Shown: piece by piece, positions 22,840 through 31,441 of the stretch
Position numbering within the stretch: the stretch's first letter is position 1
Layout of the letters: each line of letters begins with the position of its first letter
Origin: Chryseobacterium gotjawalense
Lineage (GTDB): Bacteria; Bacteroidota; Bacteroidia; Flavobacteriales; Weeksellaceae
Assembly (NCBI RefSeq): GCF_030012525.1
Contig: NZ_CP124855.1
Location: forward strand, 434,001-498,000
Reading direction: 5' to 3'
DNA: 64,000 bases
Program-made: the position numbers and the translations under genes
Notes under the pieces: generated by a model
Seen by the model: only the letters and a program-made list of their open reading frames with translations
What the model was told of the DNA's origin: nothing
Databases searched by the model: none

Positions 22840-24033
22840 TTAAAAAATTAAAAGATTGATGTCATGATAAGTCAGATCGAAACGGTCGCAGATCATTTTT
22901 TTCGTATGGCGACCTTTATACATATAAAGCGATTGCTTCATTTCATTTTTATGGACAAGCATGTTTTCAAAACCACCTTCTTCATCGTAATTCAAAAGAT
23001 AAGAAAGGAAGAAATTTGAAACTGCTTTCGTAGTGGTTCTAGGCATTTTTGAGGTTAAATTAGGTAAACCACAATGAATAACGCCATGCTTGATAATATA
23101 CGGATTTTCCATGTCGGTCAGTTCCGAAGTTTCAATCATTTTTCGGTTATCGATGGTTACATCGATAATGACGCTTCCTTTTTTCATTCCTATAACCATT
23201 TCTTCAGTAACGATCGGAACCGCACTTAATTTTGCAAGTGCACCGATAACCACATCAGCCCGTTTTAAACTCTTCGTTAATTCTTTGGGATCGATGATAG
23301 AAGTAGGAACACGCCCATCAACCATCATGTGCAGACGGCGAAGTTTCGACAGGGAATTGTCAAAAACTTTTACGCTCGCTCCCAAACCTAAAGCTGCTTT
23401 GGTTGCGAATTCACCTACAATCCCAGCGCCGATAACCACGACTTCTGTCGGACGGACGCCGGTAATCCCACCTAACATTAATCCGTTCGAAAGGGCCAAT
23501 AATTCTGCGGCATAAAGAATCGAAATACTTCCTGCAATTTCGCCAATCAACCTTACCAATGTTAATTGATTGTATTCATCAGCGATGAATTCAAATGCGA
23601 TGGCGTTGATCTTTTTCTCAGCCAATTTTTTAAAATATTCTTTGTCGCGGAGATTGATTTGTAAAGCTGAAACCAAATAGGTATTCATTTTCAGCATTTC
23701 GATCTCTTCTGTTGTCGGCGGATTTATTTTTAAAACCAGATCCTGTTCAAAGGCTTCCCGCGGACTTTGAGTGATGATCGCTCCGGATTCAGAATATTGT
23801 AAATCCGTAAAAAAAGAACCTTCACCTGCTCCGGATTCTACGATGATGTGATGTCCGTTTGCCACTAATACCTGCACGGCATCGGGAGTGATGCAGGTCC
23901 TCCGTTCATTAAGACAAGTTTCTTTTGGAATTCCTATGCTGAATTGTTTTTCCTTTTTTACGATTTCTAATTTCTCTTCCTGAGGGAGTAAATCCTGTTC
24001 CGAAAATGGGGTAAAAATGTGGGTATGACTCAT
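22840..24033 (-). CDS. ald: Alanine dehydrogenase
   Basis: NAD-linked interconversion of alanine and pyruvate with ammonia, cytoplasmic. 397 residues with SIGIPKETCLNERRTCITPDAV at about 32-53 (substrate-binding Arg and Lys region), LVSALQINLRDKE, and the NAD motif VVIGAGIVGEFA at about 198-209. The later HCGLPNLTSKMPRTTTKAVSNF matches the family's C-terminal part. The N-terminal extension of about 30 residues is common in the Bacteroidota form. A TATCTTTG promoter box lies upstream on the same strand. It leads the ald - small protein - tyrA operon. Confidence 0.92.
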   Translation of the reverse strand: MSHTHIFTPFSEQDLLPQEEKLEIVKKEKQFSIGIPKETCLNERRTCITPDAVQVLVANGHHIIVESGAGEGSFFTDLQYSESGAIITQSPREAFEQDLVLKINPPTTEEIEMLKMNTYLVSALQINLRDKEYFKKLAEKKINAIAFEFIADEYNQLTLVRLIGEIAGSISILYAAELLALSNGLMLGGITGVRPTEVVVIGAGIVGEFATKAALGLGASVKVFDNSLSKLRRLHMMVDGRVPTSIIDPKELTKSLKRADVVIGALAKLSAVPIVTEEMVIGMKKGSVIIDVTIDNRKMIETSELTDMENPYIIKHGVIHCGLPNLTSKMPRTTTKAVSNFFLSYLLNYDEEGGFENMLVHKNEMKQSLYMYKGRHTKKMICDRFDLTYHDINLLIF

Positions 24034-24077
24034 TTTATAAGTTTTGATAAGGAAGCTGATTCAATAGAATCAATGTG

Positions 24078-24085
24078 CAAAGATA
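24078..24085 (-). promoter_or_regulatory. Putative -7 promoter box of the ald operon
   Basis: Reverse strand TATCTTTG followed by CA, an exact TAnnTTTG match 45 bp before the ald start. Confidence 0.6.
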
Positions 24086-24114
24086 CAATGATTTGATTAT
24101 TAAAAGGGCAAATT

Positions 24115-24522
24115 CTACCGGAAGTTAATGAGGCGGTATTCTCCATCATTTTCGATGCTCATCTCATGATGTGGGAAATGGGCGAGTTCGTCTTCATACA
24201 CTTCCGGCCATTCGATAATGCATAAAAAGGAATTGTCCAGATATTCGTGGATGCCGATATCTTCAACTTCATCAGCGGATTTCATGCGGTATAAATCAAA
24301 GTGAAAAACGTTTCCCTTCGGGGAGTCATATTCGTTTACAATCGCATAAGTAGGAGAGGAGACTTCATCTTGGCTTCCCAAATTTTTCAGAAGGAATTGG
24401 GTAAATGTTGTTTTTCCTGCGCCCAGATTTCCCTTCAGTAAAAGAATATTATGCTTAAATTCTGGCAGAATTTGATCGGTTACCGTTTGCCAGTCTTCAA
24501 TTTTATTAATTTTGAATTCCAT
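24115..24522 (-). CDS. tsaE: tRNA threonylcarbamoyladenosine biosynthesis ATPase
   Basis: TsaE is the ATPase of the TsaB-TsaD-TsaE machinery that makes t6A37 in tRNAs reading ANN codons. The 135 residues carry Walker A GNLGAGKTTF (31-40), SSPTYAIVNEY, and HFDLYRM followed by D-E-V-E, then IEWPEV. This is the complete compact form. It lies 2 bp after the stop of the asparaginase gene, so the two are probably co-transcribed, a common arrangement of an essential gene with an unrelated neighbour in compact flavobacterial genomes. Confidence 0.95.
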   Translation of the reverse strand: MEFKINKIEDWQTVTDQILPEFKHNILLLKGNLGAGKTTFTQFLLKNLGSQDEVSSPTYAIVNEYDSPKGNVFHFDLYRMKSADEVEDIGIHEYLDNSFLCIIEWPEVYEDELAHFPHHEMSIENDGEYRLINFR

Positions 24523-24524
24523 GT

Positions 24525-25529
24525 TTATTTATAAATTTCAATGAAAATTTCACCATCTTCAGTAATTGCTCCACGATACATTCCTGCAGTATTAAAAGGC
24601 ATTGTCATATTTCCGTCTTTATCTAAAGCGATTAAACCGCCGTCACCGCCCATTTTTGCGATCTCGTCGATGGTTTCCTGAGTGGCTGTTTTAATGTCTT
24701 TATTTTGATATTCCATTTTCGCGGCAATTGTTCTGGCAGCCGTAGCCCGGATGAAATATTCGCCCCAACCGGTCGCTGAAATTCCAACTTGAGAATTGGC
24801 ATAAGTTCCGGCACCAATAATCGGCGCATCGCCAATTCTGCCATATTTTTTATTGGTCATTCCGCCTGTTGAAGTTCCGGCGGTGATATTTCCGTCTTTA
24901 TCTAAAGCCACCGCACCTACAGTTCCGAATTTTTGGTCGATTTCGTAAGATTCTGGCAAGGTATTTTGAGAGACTTTTTTCTTCGTATTTAATGATTCTT
25001 TCTGTTTCAGTTTTTGCAGTCCATCCCAACGCTCTTTCGTCCAGAAATAGGATGGATCTACAATTTCTAAGTTTTGGTCTTTCGCAAATTGTTCTGCGCC
25101 AACGCCTGATAACATCACATGTTCAGACTTTTGCATTACGGCAATTGCCGTTTTTATTGGATTTTTAATGGTGTGGACACCCGCTATTGCTCCGGCAGAT
25201 TTGTCCTTTCCATACATAACAGAAGCATCCAGTTCATTTTTCCCGTCTGCGGTGAAAACTGCTCCTTTCCCGGCATTAAATAATGGCGAATCTTCCATAA
25301 CGATGATCGAAGCAGCGACTGCGTCTATCGACGAATTTCCTTTTTTAATCTCAGCAAATCCAGCTTTCAAGGCTTCTGAAAGTTTTGCTTTATAAGCGTT
25401 TTCTTTTTCTGCAGTCATGCTTGACTTTAGAATGGTTCCGGCACCGCCATGGATGACGAGGACGTATTTTTTTTGTGCCGTCATCATTAGCGAAAACGTA
25501 ATAATGCAAGCAAGTAGGAGTTTTTTCAT
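24525..25529 (-). CDS. Isoaspartyl peptidase / type 2 asparaginase, exported
   Basis: An N-terminal-nucleophile hydrolase that cleaves itself before a threonine to form the active enzyme, which hydrolyses asparagine or beta-aspartyl dipeptides. The signal peptide MKKLLLACIITFSLMMTAQ points to the periplasm. The start at ATG 25529 is preferred over an in-frame TTG 6 bp upstream. The cleavage site is FGTVGAVALD with T203 as nucleophile (family more often HGTVG). GGMTNKKYGRIGDAPIIGAGTYA provides the later catalytic Thr and Arg. The protein has 334 residues. A TAAATTTG promoter box lies 20 bp upstream, and tsaE follows after 2 bp. Confidence 0.94.
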   Translation of the reverse strand: MKKLLLACIITFSLMMTAQKKYVLVIHGGAGTILKSSMTAEKENAYKAKLSEALKAGFAEIKKGNSSIDAVAASIIVMEDSPLFNAGKGAVFTADGKNELDASVMYGKDKSAGAIAGVHTIKNPIKTAIAVMQKSEHVMLSGVGAEQFAKDQNLEIVDPSYFWTKERWDGLQKLKQKESLNTKKKVSQNTLPESYEIDQKFGTVGAVALDKDGNITAGTSTGGMTNKKYGRIGDAPIIGAGTYANSQVGISATGWGEYFIRATAARTIAAKMEYQNKDIKTATQETIDEIAKMGGDGGLIALDKDGNMTMPFNTAGMYRGAITEDGEIFIEIYK

Positions 25530-25548
25530 TGTCAATGGAATTATTTGT

Positions 25549-25556
25549 CAAATTTA
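25549..25556 (-). promoter_or_regulatory. Putative -7 promoter box of the asparaginase gene
   Basis: Reverse strand TAAATTTG fits TAnnTTTG, 20 bp before the ATG at 25529. Confidence 0.55.
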
Positions 25557-25762
25557 TTGTTTTTTTCTTCAGCAGTGAAAAAGCGGTTCTCAATTTCTTT
25601 ATATAATTGCTCATTAGCCATTATTCATCACTATTAAACCTTTGTCTCTCTGAAAACTGTACCATTCAATATTAATTTCAGCAAGAGTTTGTTGATAAGT
25701 TTTGGGAATCGAAACGATTACAATGATAAGGAAAACAAAAACTTTATTCCTATTTTTACCGA

Positions 25763-27739
25763 ATGATTTCTAAGCAAACAATCGATAAGATATTTTCTGC
25801 CGTCCGGGTAGAGGAAATCATCGGCGAATATGTACAATTGAAGCGGGCGGGCTCTAACTTTAAAGGATTAAGTCCTTTTCATGACGAGAAATCGCCGAGT
25901 TTCGTAGTGTCGCCGAGCAAACAGATTTGGAAAGATTTCTCCAGCGGAAAAGGCGGAACCGCGATTTCTTTTTTAATGGAAATCGAAAATTTCACCTATC
26001 CCGAAGCGCTGAAACACGCGGCTAAAAAGTACGGAATCGAAATTGAAGAGGATAAACGCGAACTCACGGAAGAGCAAAAACAGGCACAAACCGATAAGGA
26101 ACTGCTTTATAAAATTCATGAGATTGCAAACGATTTTTTTCAACATCAACTTTTTGAAACGGAAGAAGGAACAACCATCGCTTATTCTTATTTTAAAGAA
26201 CGCGAACTTCGGGATGATATTATCAAAAAATTCCAGTTGGGATATTCGCCGGAACAAAGAAATGCGTTTACAGAATTTGCTTTAAATAAAGGGTATTCCA
26301 AAGAAATTCTGGAGAAATCGGGACTTTCTATCTTCCCGGAAAATGCACCGAACGGCATCGACCGTTTTCGGGAAAGGGTTTTGTTTCCGATTCACAGTTT
26401 TTCAGGCCGGGTTTTAGGTTTTGGTGCCAGAATTCTGAAGAATAATGTAAAAACAGCCAAATATCTTAATTCTCCTGAAACCGAAATTTATCATAAATCC
26501 AGCGTTCTTTACGGATTGAGCCAGGGAAAACAGTCGATTTCAAAAAATAACCTTTGCCTTCTGGTAGAAGGTTATATGGATGTAATCGCTCTTCATCAAA
26601 GCGGAATTGAAAATGTCGTAGCCAGTTCGGGAACAGCGTTGACCGTGGATCAAATCAAACTGATTAAGAGGTTGACTGAAAATGTAACCATTCTTTTTGA
26701 TGGTGATCCTGCCGGAATTAAAGCCAGTTTCAGAAGCATCGATTTATTGTTGGCTGAGGAAATGAACATCCGGATTTTACTGTTCCCTGATGGTGATGAT
26801 CCTGATTCTTTCTCGAGAAAGCATCCTCAGGAATATGTCGAAAATTTCATTAAAACCAAAGCGAACGATTTTATCGATTTCAAAGCTGAGATTTTATTAA
26901 AAGAAGCCGGCGATGATCCGATAAAAAAAGCAGAAGCCATCCGAAATATCGTAAAGTCGGTCGCTTTCGTAAAAAATGCCTTGAAACAGGAAGTTTACCT
27001 GAAAGAGGTCGCCACCAAATTTGGACTTTCAGAGCAATCTCTTTTTAATGAACTGAATGTTCAGAAACAGATTCAGAATCAGCAGTTTTCGCCGCAACAG
27101 AGAGCAGAGCCTCAAGAAAGGCCGAAAATGGAAATTGTTCCTCCAACCATAATTTCGGTAAATCCTTTGTTGGAATTAGAGGAAAAGTTGGTGAAACACA
27201 TGCTTAACTTTGGAGACCGGGTTTTAGAAAAGTCTGATGCCGATAACCAACCGTTTAAAATTACGGTGATTGAAGAAATAATCAGTCACTTTAATGAAGA
27301 TAATTATGAGCCACAATCTCCGGTTAACCGGAAAATAATTGAAGAATTAAAAAACGGATTAGCCAATAATGAGATCATTCAAAGTAATTTTTTCTTAACT
27401 TTAATGGATGAAACTATTGTTTCTAAAGTTTCAGGTGCCATCCTTGGGGATGAAGAATTAAGCAACTGGGAAAAAAGCAATATCTTTCCGCCTAAACCCG
27501 GCGATAAATTAGAAGCTGAAATTGAAGATGATATTCTCATCCATAAAAGTCATTTTATTGAAAAGATGATTTATGATATTGTGAAGAAGTTAGATGCTGT
27601 AAGAGATGAAAATCCGGAAGAGTACTATGAATTGGTGAAAAAAATTATGGTATTAAAAAGTCTTCTGAGCGAAATCAATAAAAAACTGAACCGCCAACTG
27701 ACAAAAGGGCATAGTTTTTTTAGGGAACAAAAATTGTAA
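25763..27739 (+). CDS. dnaG: DNA primase with zinc ligands lost
   Basis: DnaG makes RNA primers at the replication fork and contacts DnaB helicase through its C-terminus. 658 residues: N-terminal CHC2-type domain (about 1-95), catalytic RNAP core with TOPRIM (LVEGYMDVIAL at about 268-278, then ILFDGDPAG), and a C-terminal helical domain. The four zinc ligands Cys-His-Cys-Cys of the usual CPFH...CFGCG read SPFH (S37, H40) and KDFSSG (D58, S61); only the histidine remains. The fold around them (NFKGL, EKSPSF, GKGGTAISFLM) is fully conserved, so the domain persists without zinc. clpP follows after 27 bp. Confidence 0.95.
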   Translation: MISKQTIDKIFSAVRVEEIIGEYVQLKRAGSNFKGLSPFHDEKSPSFVVSPSKQIWKDFSSGKGGTAISFLMEIENFTYPEALKHAAKKYGIEIEEDKRELTEEQKQAQTDKELLYKIHEIANDFFQHQLFETEEGTTIAYSYFKERELRDDIIKKFQLGYSPEQRNAFTEFALNKGYSKEILEKSGLSIFPENAPNGIDRFRERVLFPIHSFSGRVLGFGARILKNNVKTAKYLNSPETEIYHKSSVLYGLSQGKQSISKNNLCLLVEGYMDVIALHQSGIENVVASSGTALTVDQIKLIKRLTENVTILFDGDPAGIKASFRSIDLLLAEEMNIRILLFPDGDDPDSFSRKHPQEYVENFIKTKANDFIDFKAEILLKEAGDDPIKKAEAIRNIVKSVAFVKNALKQEVYLKEVATKFGLSEQSLFNELNVQKQIQNQQFSPQQRAEPQERPKMEIVPPTIISVNPLLELEEKLVKHMLNFGDRVLEKSDADNQPFKITVIEEIISHFNEDNYEPQSPVNRKIIEELKNGLANNEIIQSNFFLTLMDETIVSKVSGAILGDEELSNWEKSNIFPPKPGDKLEAEIEDDILIHKSHFIEKMIYDIVKKLDAVRDENPEEYYELVKKIMVLKSLLSEINKKLNRQLTKGHSFFREQKL

Positions 27740-27766
27740 ACTACATAATGCAAAAAAAAATAAGTA

Positions 27767-28453
27767 ATGGATATTAAAAAAGATTTCAGAGATTTCTCTG
27801 TAAAACATTTAGGAAACAGCGGACTGGCGACTGATCAATATATGGGAATGTTTAACCCAACCAGTCTGACGCCGTATATTATGGAAGAAAGACGTTTGAA
27901 CGTTGCTCAAATGGACGTTTTTTCCCGTTTAATGATGGACCGTATTATTTTTCTGGGAACAGGAATTGATGACCAGGTTGCGAATATCGTCACCGCGCAG
28001 TTGCTTTTCCTTGAAAGTTCTGATGCCTCAAAAGATATTCAAATTTACATTAACTCTCCTGGTGGAAGCGTATATGCAGGTTTAGGAATTTACGACACCA
28101 TGCAGATTATTAAGCCCGACGTTGCGACAATCTGTACCGGAATGGCTGCCTCAATGGGCGCAGTTCTTTTGGTTGCCGGTGCAAAAGGAAAACGTTCTGC
28201 ATTAAAGCATTCAAGAGTGATGATTCACCAGCCGAGTGGTGGAGCACAGGGTGTTGCATCCGACATGGAAATCAATTTGCGCGAAATGCTGAAACTGAAA
28301 AAAGAACTCTACGACATCATTTCTGAACATTCAGGACAAACCTACGAGTGGGTGGAGAAAGCCTCTGACAGAGATTATTGGATGACTTCCGGGGAAGCCA
28401 AAGATTTTGGAATGGTTGATGAAGTTCTTCAAAGAAAAACAGAGAGCAAGTAA
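27767..28453 (+). CDS. clpP: ATP-dependent Clp protease proteolytic subunit
   Basis: ClpP is the barrel serine protease that degrades proteins fed by ClpX or ClpA/C. The triad is S129 in GMAASMGA, H154 in RVMIHQPSGG and D203 in SDRDYWM, with spacings identical to E. coli. The 228 residues include an N-terminal stretch of about 35 residues before the processing region, as in many Bacteroidota. It lies 27 bp behind dnaG, with the upstream sequence rich in A, and is followed by a terminator. No clpX is seen nearby. Confidence 0.96.
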   Translation: MDIKKDFRDFSVKHLGNSGLATDQYMGMFNPTSLTPYIMEERRLNVAQMDVFSRLMMDRIIFLGTGIDDQVANIVTAQLLFLESSDASKDIQIYINSPGGSVYAGLGIYDTMQIIKPDVATICTGMAASMGAVLLVAGAKGKRSALKHSRVMIHQPSGGAQGVASDMEINLREMLKLKKELYDIISEHSGQTYEWVEKASDRDYWMTSGEAKDFGMVDEVLQRKTESK

Positions 28454-28482
28454 TATTTTTTTTTACAACGCATAAAGTATTG

Positions 28483-28520
28483 AAAACGGACGCAACTTAA
28501 AGTTGACGTCCGTTTTTTTA
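28483..28520 (+). terminator. Terminator after clpP
   Basis: AAAACGGACG and CGTCCGTTTT form a stem with an inner CAACTT / AAGTTG extension, followed by TTTTTA. Confidence 0.88.
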
Positions 28521-28555
28521 TGGGAAAAATTTCACTTTGTACAAAAGGATGTGTA

Positions 28556-29317
28556 CTACAAATTAAATCCTTCAATTATTTTAGCAAAATCGTCACTTTT
28601 CAAGGCGGCACCTCCGATCAAACCACCGTCGATATCAGGTTGGGAGAAGATTTCTTTGGCATTGTCCGGTTTTACAGATCCGCCATATAGAATTGAAATT
28701 TCGTCAGCAACGTCTTGTCCGTATTTACCGGCGATTAAATTTCTGATATGGGCGTGAATTTCCTGTGCTTGCTCTGGCGAAGCTGTTTCTCCAGTGCCGA
28801 TTGCCCAAACCGGTTCATATGCAATGACCACTTTTTTAATTTCTTCAGCCGTTAAAGAGAAAAGAGCCACTTCAGTTTGGTTTTTTACCACTTCTAAATG
28901 TTGGCCGGCTATTCTTTGCTCCAAAGTTTCACCATTACAGTAAATCGGCGTTAAACCTTTGTCCAAAGCCAATTTTACTTTTACATTACAGTGAGCATCA
29001 GTTTCACCATGGTATAATCTTCTTTCAGAATGACCGATAATTGCACCGGCCGCATGAATAGATGCCAACATATCTGCCGAAATTTCTCCCGTATAAGCGC
29101 CGCTTTCGTGCGCGCTGATGTCCTGGGCGAAAACGCCGATTTCATTGTGGGCAAAAACATCTTTTGCCATCATTAAATATAGTGCTGGTGGCGCAATCCA
29201 AACTTCACACTGAGTGGCGTTGTGTTTTTTGTAATCTAATAATTGAAACATTAATTGCTGTGCTTCAATCACATTTTTATTCATTTTCCAGTTTCCTGCA
29301 ACGATGTTTTTTCTCAT
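28556..29317 (-). CDS. tpiA: Triosephosphate isomerase
   Basis: Interconverts dihydroxyacetone phosphate and glyceraldehyde 3-phosphate in glycolysis. Catalytic residues are all present: K11 in GNWKMN, H96 in GHSERR and E168 in AYEPVWAIGTGE; the phosphate loop YGGSVKPDN follows. 253 residues from the ATG at 29317; an in-frame TTG two codons upstream is less likely. It is the last gene of the DUF1599 - MauE/DoxX - TerB-like - tpiA row, with a gap of only 14 bp before it. Confidence 0.97.
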   Translation of the reverse strand: MRKNIVAGNWKMNKNVIEAQQLMFQLLDYKKHNATQCEVWIAPPALYLMMAKDVFAHNEIGVFAQDISAHESGAYTGEISADMLASIHAAGAIIGHSERRLYHGETDAHCNVKVKLALDKGLTPIYCNGETLEQRIAGQHLEVVKNQTEVALFSLTAEEIKKVVIAYEPVWAIGTGETASPEQAQEIHAHIRNLIAGKYGQDVADEISILYGGSVKPDNAKEIFSQPDIDGGLIGGAALKSDDFAKIIEGFNL

Positions 29318-29331
29318 GGTCAAATATTTAT

Positions 29332-29688
29332 TTAATTAAGTTGCCAAATGTCTTTAAGGATTTGATAGAAATCGTGTTCGGTGTCAGAAACCTGCTCATC
29401 TGCTTTAATCAGCGTTTTTGCAAATTGTCTGAAAGACATTCTTTCTTTCTCTGTAGAATCATCCAGAAAACACTGCGCGTGAAATTCAAAATGCGGCTTC
29501 CATTCTTCAGATTTTAAAAGAGCAATAACTTCTAATTCGTCATCTAAGTCCATTTTAAATGGAAATTCATCGGCTAGATATTGCTGAATCATCATTCCTT
29601 CTTCCGGAGCAAATTCCCCATCAACAGCGGAAAGAATCATTAACAGGTGATAACCGGCAATCGATTTATTTGATTTTTTTTGATTCAT
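29332..29688 (-). CDS. TerB-like protein
   Basis: 118 residues. HLLMILSAVDGEFAPEEGMMIQQYL and the mirrored FAKTLIKADEQVSDTEHDFYQIL are the two acidic EF-hand-like helices of the TerB (tellurite resistance/stress) fold: hydrophobic-AxxDGxxxxxE pairs. Such small cytoplasmic proteins are thought to bind metal ions. The gene sits 6 bp after the MauE/DoxX-like gene and 14 bp before tpiA. This context is preserved in related bacteria from memory, but it does not define a function. Confidence 0.78.
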   Translation of the reverse strand: MNQKKSNKSIAGYHLLMILSAVDGEFAPEEGMMIQQYLADEFPFKMDLDDELEVIALLKSEEWKPHFEFHAQCFLDDSTEKERMSFRQFAKTLIKADEQVSDTEHDFYQILKDIWQLN

Positions 29689-29694
29689 TATCGT

Positions 29695-30789
29695 TTAATT
29701 TTTTTGTTTAATATAATCTTCGGCTGACATTTTATCTACAATTTTTCCTTTTTCTAAAGTAAGGACAAACGGGTTGCTTCGGGCTATTGTTTTAATTGCC
29801 GTGCCATCCATCATTGTATTATTAATGGTTTTAAAGGTATTGGGATTGGTAGAAATACCCATAACCAGAGCGTCTTTTTGTTGGCTCAACTTGGCTTCGG
29901 CCTGCGCTAAAACCTCGCTGTCTGCCTTTTTCGGATTGTACGAAAAAATAAGAATCGCTTTTGGGGCTTTCAGCATTTCGCCGGTCAAATCGATGCCGTC
30001 TGTGGTTTCAGGTTTGAATTTAGAAATCTCTGATTCATAACCTTGTTTTACAAGCTTAGAAGTGGTCTTGTCATCCTGAATCATCCACGGCGAACCTTCT
30101 TCCCAATATTTCTTCTCATTGACATAATCATCCTGATTGACTTCTAAAACGTCTCCTGTTTTTTCGTTTTTAAGAGAATAATAGGTTTTAAATTGAGACG
30201 GATTTTCGGCAATATTTTTTTTCTCGATATTGAGGTCGGTGCCAATTTTATAATCTCTGAAATCAATGACCGGTTCGTGGGTAATTCCCCAACTGATCAC
30301 AAAAATCATGGCGAGAAAAGCAAAGGCAGAAAGGTATTTCTTAAGGTTCGAATTTTGGTCGGTTTCATTAAAATTATTTCGATAAAGAAAATATAAAACG
30401 AGCAATCCGATCAACAGTATAATATCTTTCCAGAAACTTTGCCAGGGTTCCATTTTCAGGGCATCACCAAAACAACCACAATCGGTTACCACATTAAAGT
30501 AGGCTGAATAAAAAGTCAGAAAAGCAAAGAAAACACACAAAGCAATCAAGACGGAAAGCGTGAATTTCAATTGACTTTTTATTAACAGTAGAAATCCGAA
30601 AACCAGTTCCAGAACAACGACGAGCACTGCAATAATGAGCGCCTGTTTTTCTAAAAAAGGAATGTTGAAAACGGCAGGTGAAAAATATTCTTCTAGTTTA
30701 AATGAAAATCCCACTGCATCTACGGCTTTTACAAAACCTGATGCAATAAAAACTAATGCAATTGCAATTCTTAGTGTATTTCTCAACAT
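29695..30789 (-). CDS. MauE/DoxX-type membrane protein with C-terminal periplasmic thiol-like domain
   Basis: 364 residues. Four or five membrane helices fill the N-terminal half (residues 4-22, 50-72, 78-102, about 120-138, 152-170), with DCGCFGD at 103-109, the cysteine pair typical of MauE/DoxX-like disulphide-handling proteins. The C-terminal half (about 175-364) is soluble and resembles a thioredoxin-like fold without a CXXC pair (KAPKAILIFSYNPKKAD, VLAQAEAKLSQQKDALVMGIS, NPFVLTLEKGKIVDKMS). The BT_3928-like family of Bacteroidota has this design (from memory). It lies between DUF1599 and TerB-like genes. Role probably in envelope redox; unproven. Confidence 0.82.
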   Translation of the reverse strand: MLRNTLRIAIALVFIASGFVKAVDAVGFSFKLEEYFSPAVFNIPFLEKQALIIAVLVVVLELVFGFLLLIKSQLKFTLSVLIALCVFFAFLTFYSAYFNVVTDCGCFGDALKMEPWQSFWKDIILLIGLLVLYFLYRNNFNETDQNSNLKKYLSAFAFLAMIFVISWGITHEPVIDFRDYKIGTDLNIEKKNIAENPSQFKTYYSLKNEKTGDVLEVNQDDYVNEKKYWEEGSPWMIQDDKTTSKLVKQGYESEISKFKPETTDGIDLTGEMLKAPKAILIFSYNPKKADSEVLAQAEAKLSQQKDALVMGISTNPNTFKTINNTMMDGTAIKTIARSNPFVLTLEKGKIVDKMSAEDYIKQKN

Positions 30790-30799
30790 ATCAATTCAA

Positions 30800-31360
30800 T
30801 TATAGTGGTTTGGAAACTTCTTTTTCTTCAGAGAATTTTATCAGGCAGAAAACCGCATAATTCAGCATATCAAAATAATTGGCGTCAATTCCTTCGGAAA
30901 CTAAAGTTATACCGGAGTTGTCTTCTATCTGTTTGGTTCTCAGTACTTTTTGATAGATCAGATCGGTAATTGATGAGATCCGCATTTCGCGCCAGGCTTC
31001 TCCGTAATCGTGATTTTTTCTCAGCATTAATTCTTTGGCTTCACGAGCAAACTGGTCATACATTTTCAGGATTTCATTGCGATCCTGTTTGAAATCATCT
31101 GCAAAGCCTTTCTCTAACTGGATTAATCCGATAATAGAGTAGTTTACAATAGCGATAAAATTTTCTTCTTCTGATTCGCCGACTTTAGAAATTGCCGTGG
31201 TTTGGAAATTTCTTAAACTTTTAACTTTAATGAAAATCTGATCTGTTAATGATGAAGTTCGTAAAACTCGAAATGATGCGCCGTAATCAGACAGTTTATT
31301 ACTGAATAATTCGCGGCAGACGTTGATAACTTCGTCGAACTGTTGTGATGTTTTTTGCAT
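30800..31360 (-). CDS. DUF1599 protein with two repeated domains
   Basis: 186 residues from ATG 31360. The open frame continues upstream but into the folP promoter region. The protein is two copies of one unit: KLSDYGASFRVLRTSSLTDQIFIKV (about 22-46) and KNHDYGEAWREMRISSITDLIYQKV (about 115-139), each with DYG, a basic pair and an S-x-TD motif. This is the DUF1599 family, also called nucleotide modification associated domain 1. No biochemical function is established to my knowledge. It opens the four-gene row leading to tpiA and is divergent from folP. Confidence 0.88.
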   Translation of the reverse strand: MQKTSQQFDEVINVCRELFSNKLSDYGASFRVLRTSSLTDQIFIKVKSLRNFQTTAISKVGESEEENFIAIVNYSIIGLIQLEKGFADDFKQDRNEILKMYDQFAREAKELMLRKNHDYGEAWREMRISSITDLIYQKVLRTKQIEDNSGITLVSEGIDANYFDMLNYAVFCLIKFSEEKEVSKPL

Positions 31361-31429
31361 AAGATTTCTAAACTTTTCAAAGATAAGAATTTCGTTTGAG
31401 AGTTGTTGGTTGATCTTGGTCAGAAATCG

Positions 31430-31437
31430 TATTTTTG
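31430..31437 (+). promoter_or_regulatory. Promoter box right in front of folP
   Basis: TATTTTTG fits TAnnTTTG and ends 4 bp before the folP ATG at 31442. With the usual 4-7 nt spacing to the transcription start, the mRNA would begin at or near the A of ATG. Confidence 0.45.
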
Positions 31438-31441
31438 TCAA

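Noticed and set aside
25541..25621. 26-codon reverse-strand frame (MANEQLYKEIENRF...) upstream of the asparaginase gene
   Set aside because: It overlaps the likely -7 promoter box of the asparaginase gene (25549-25556), and there is no further support.
31403..31441. Extra N-terminal codons of folP (start at 31403)
   Set aside because: They lie across the promoter box and the divergent DUF1599 leader and have no family resemblance.
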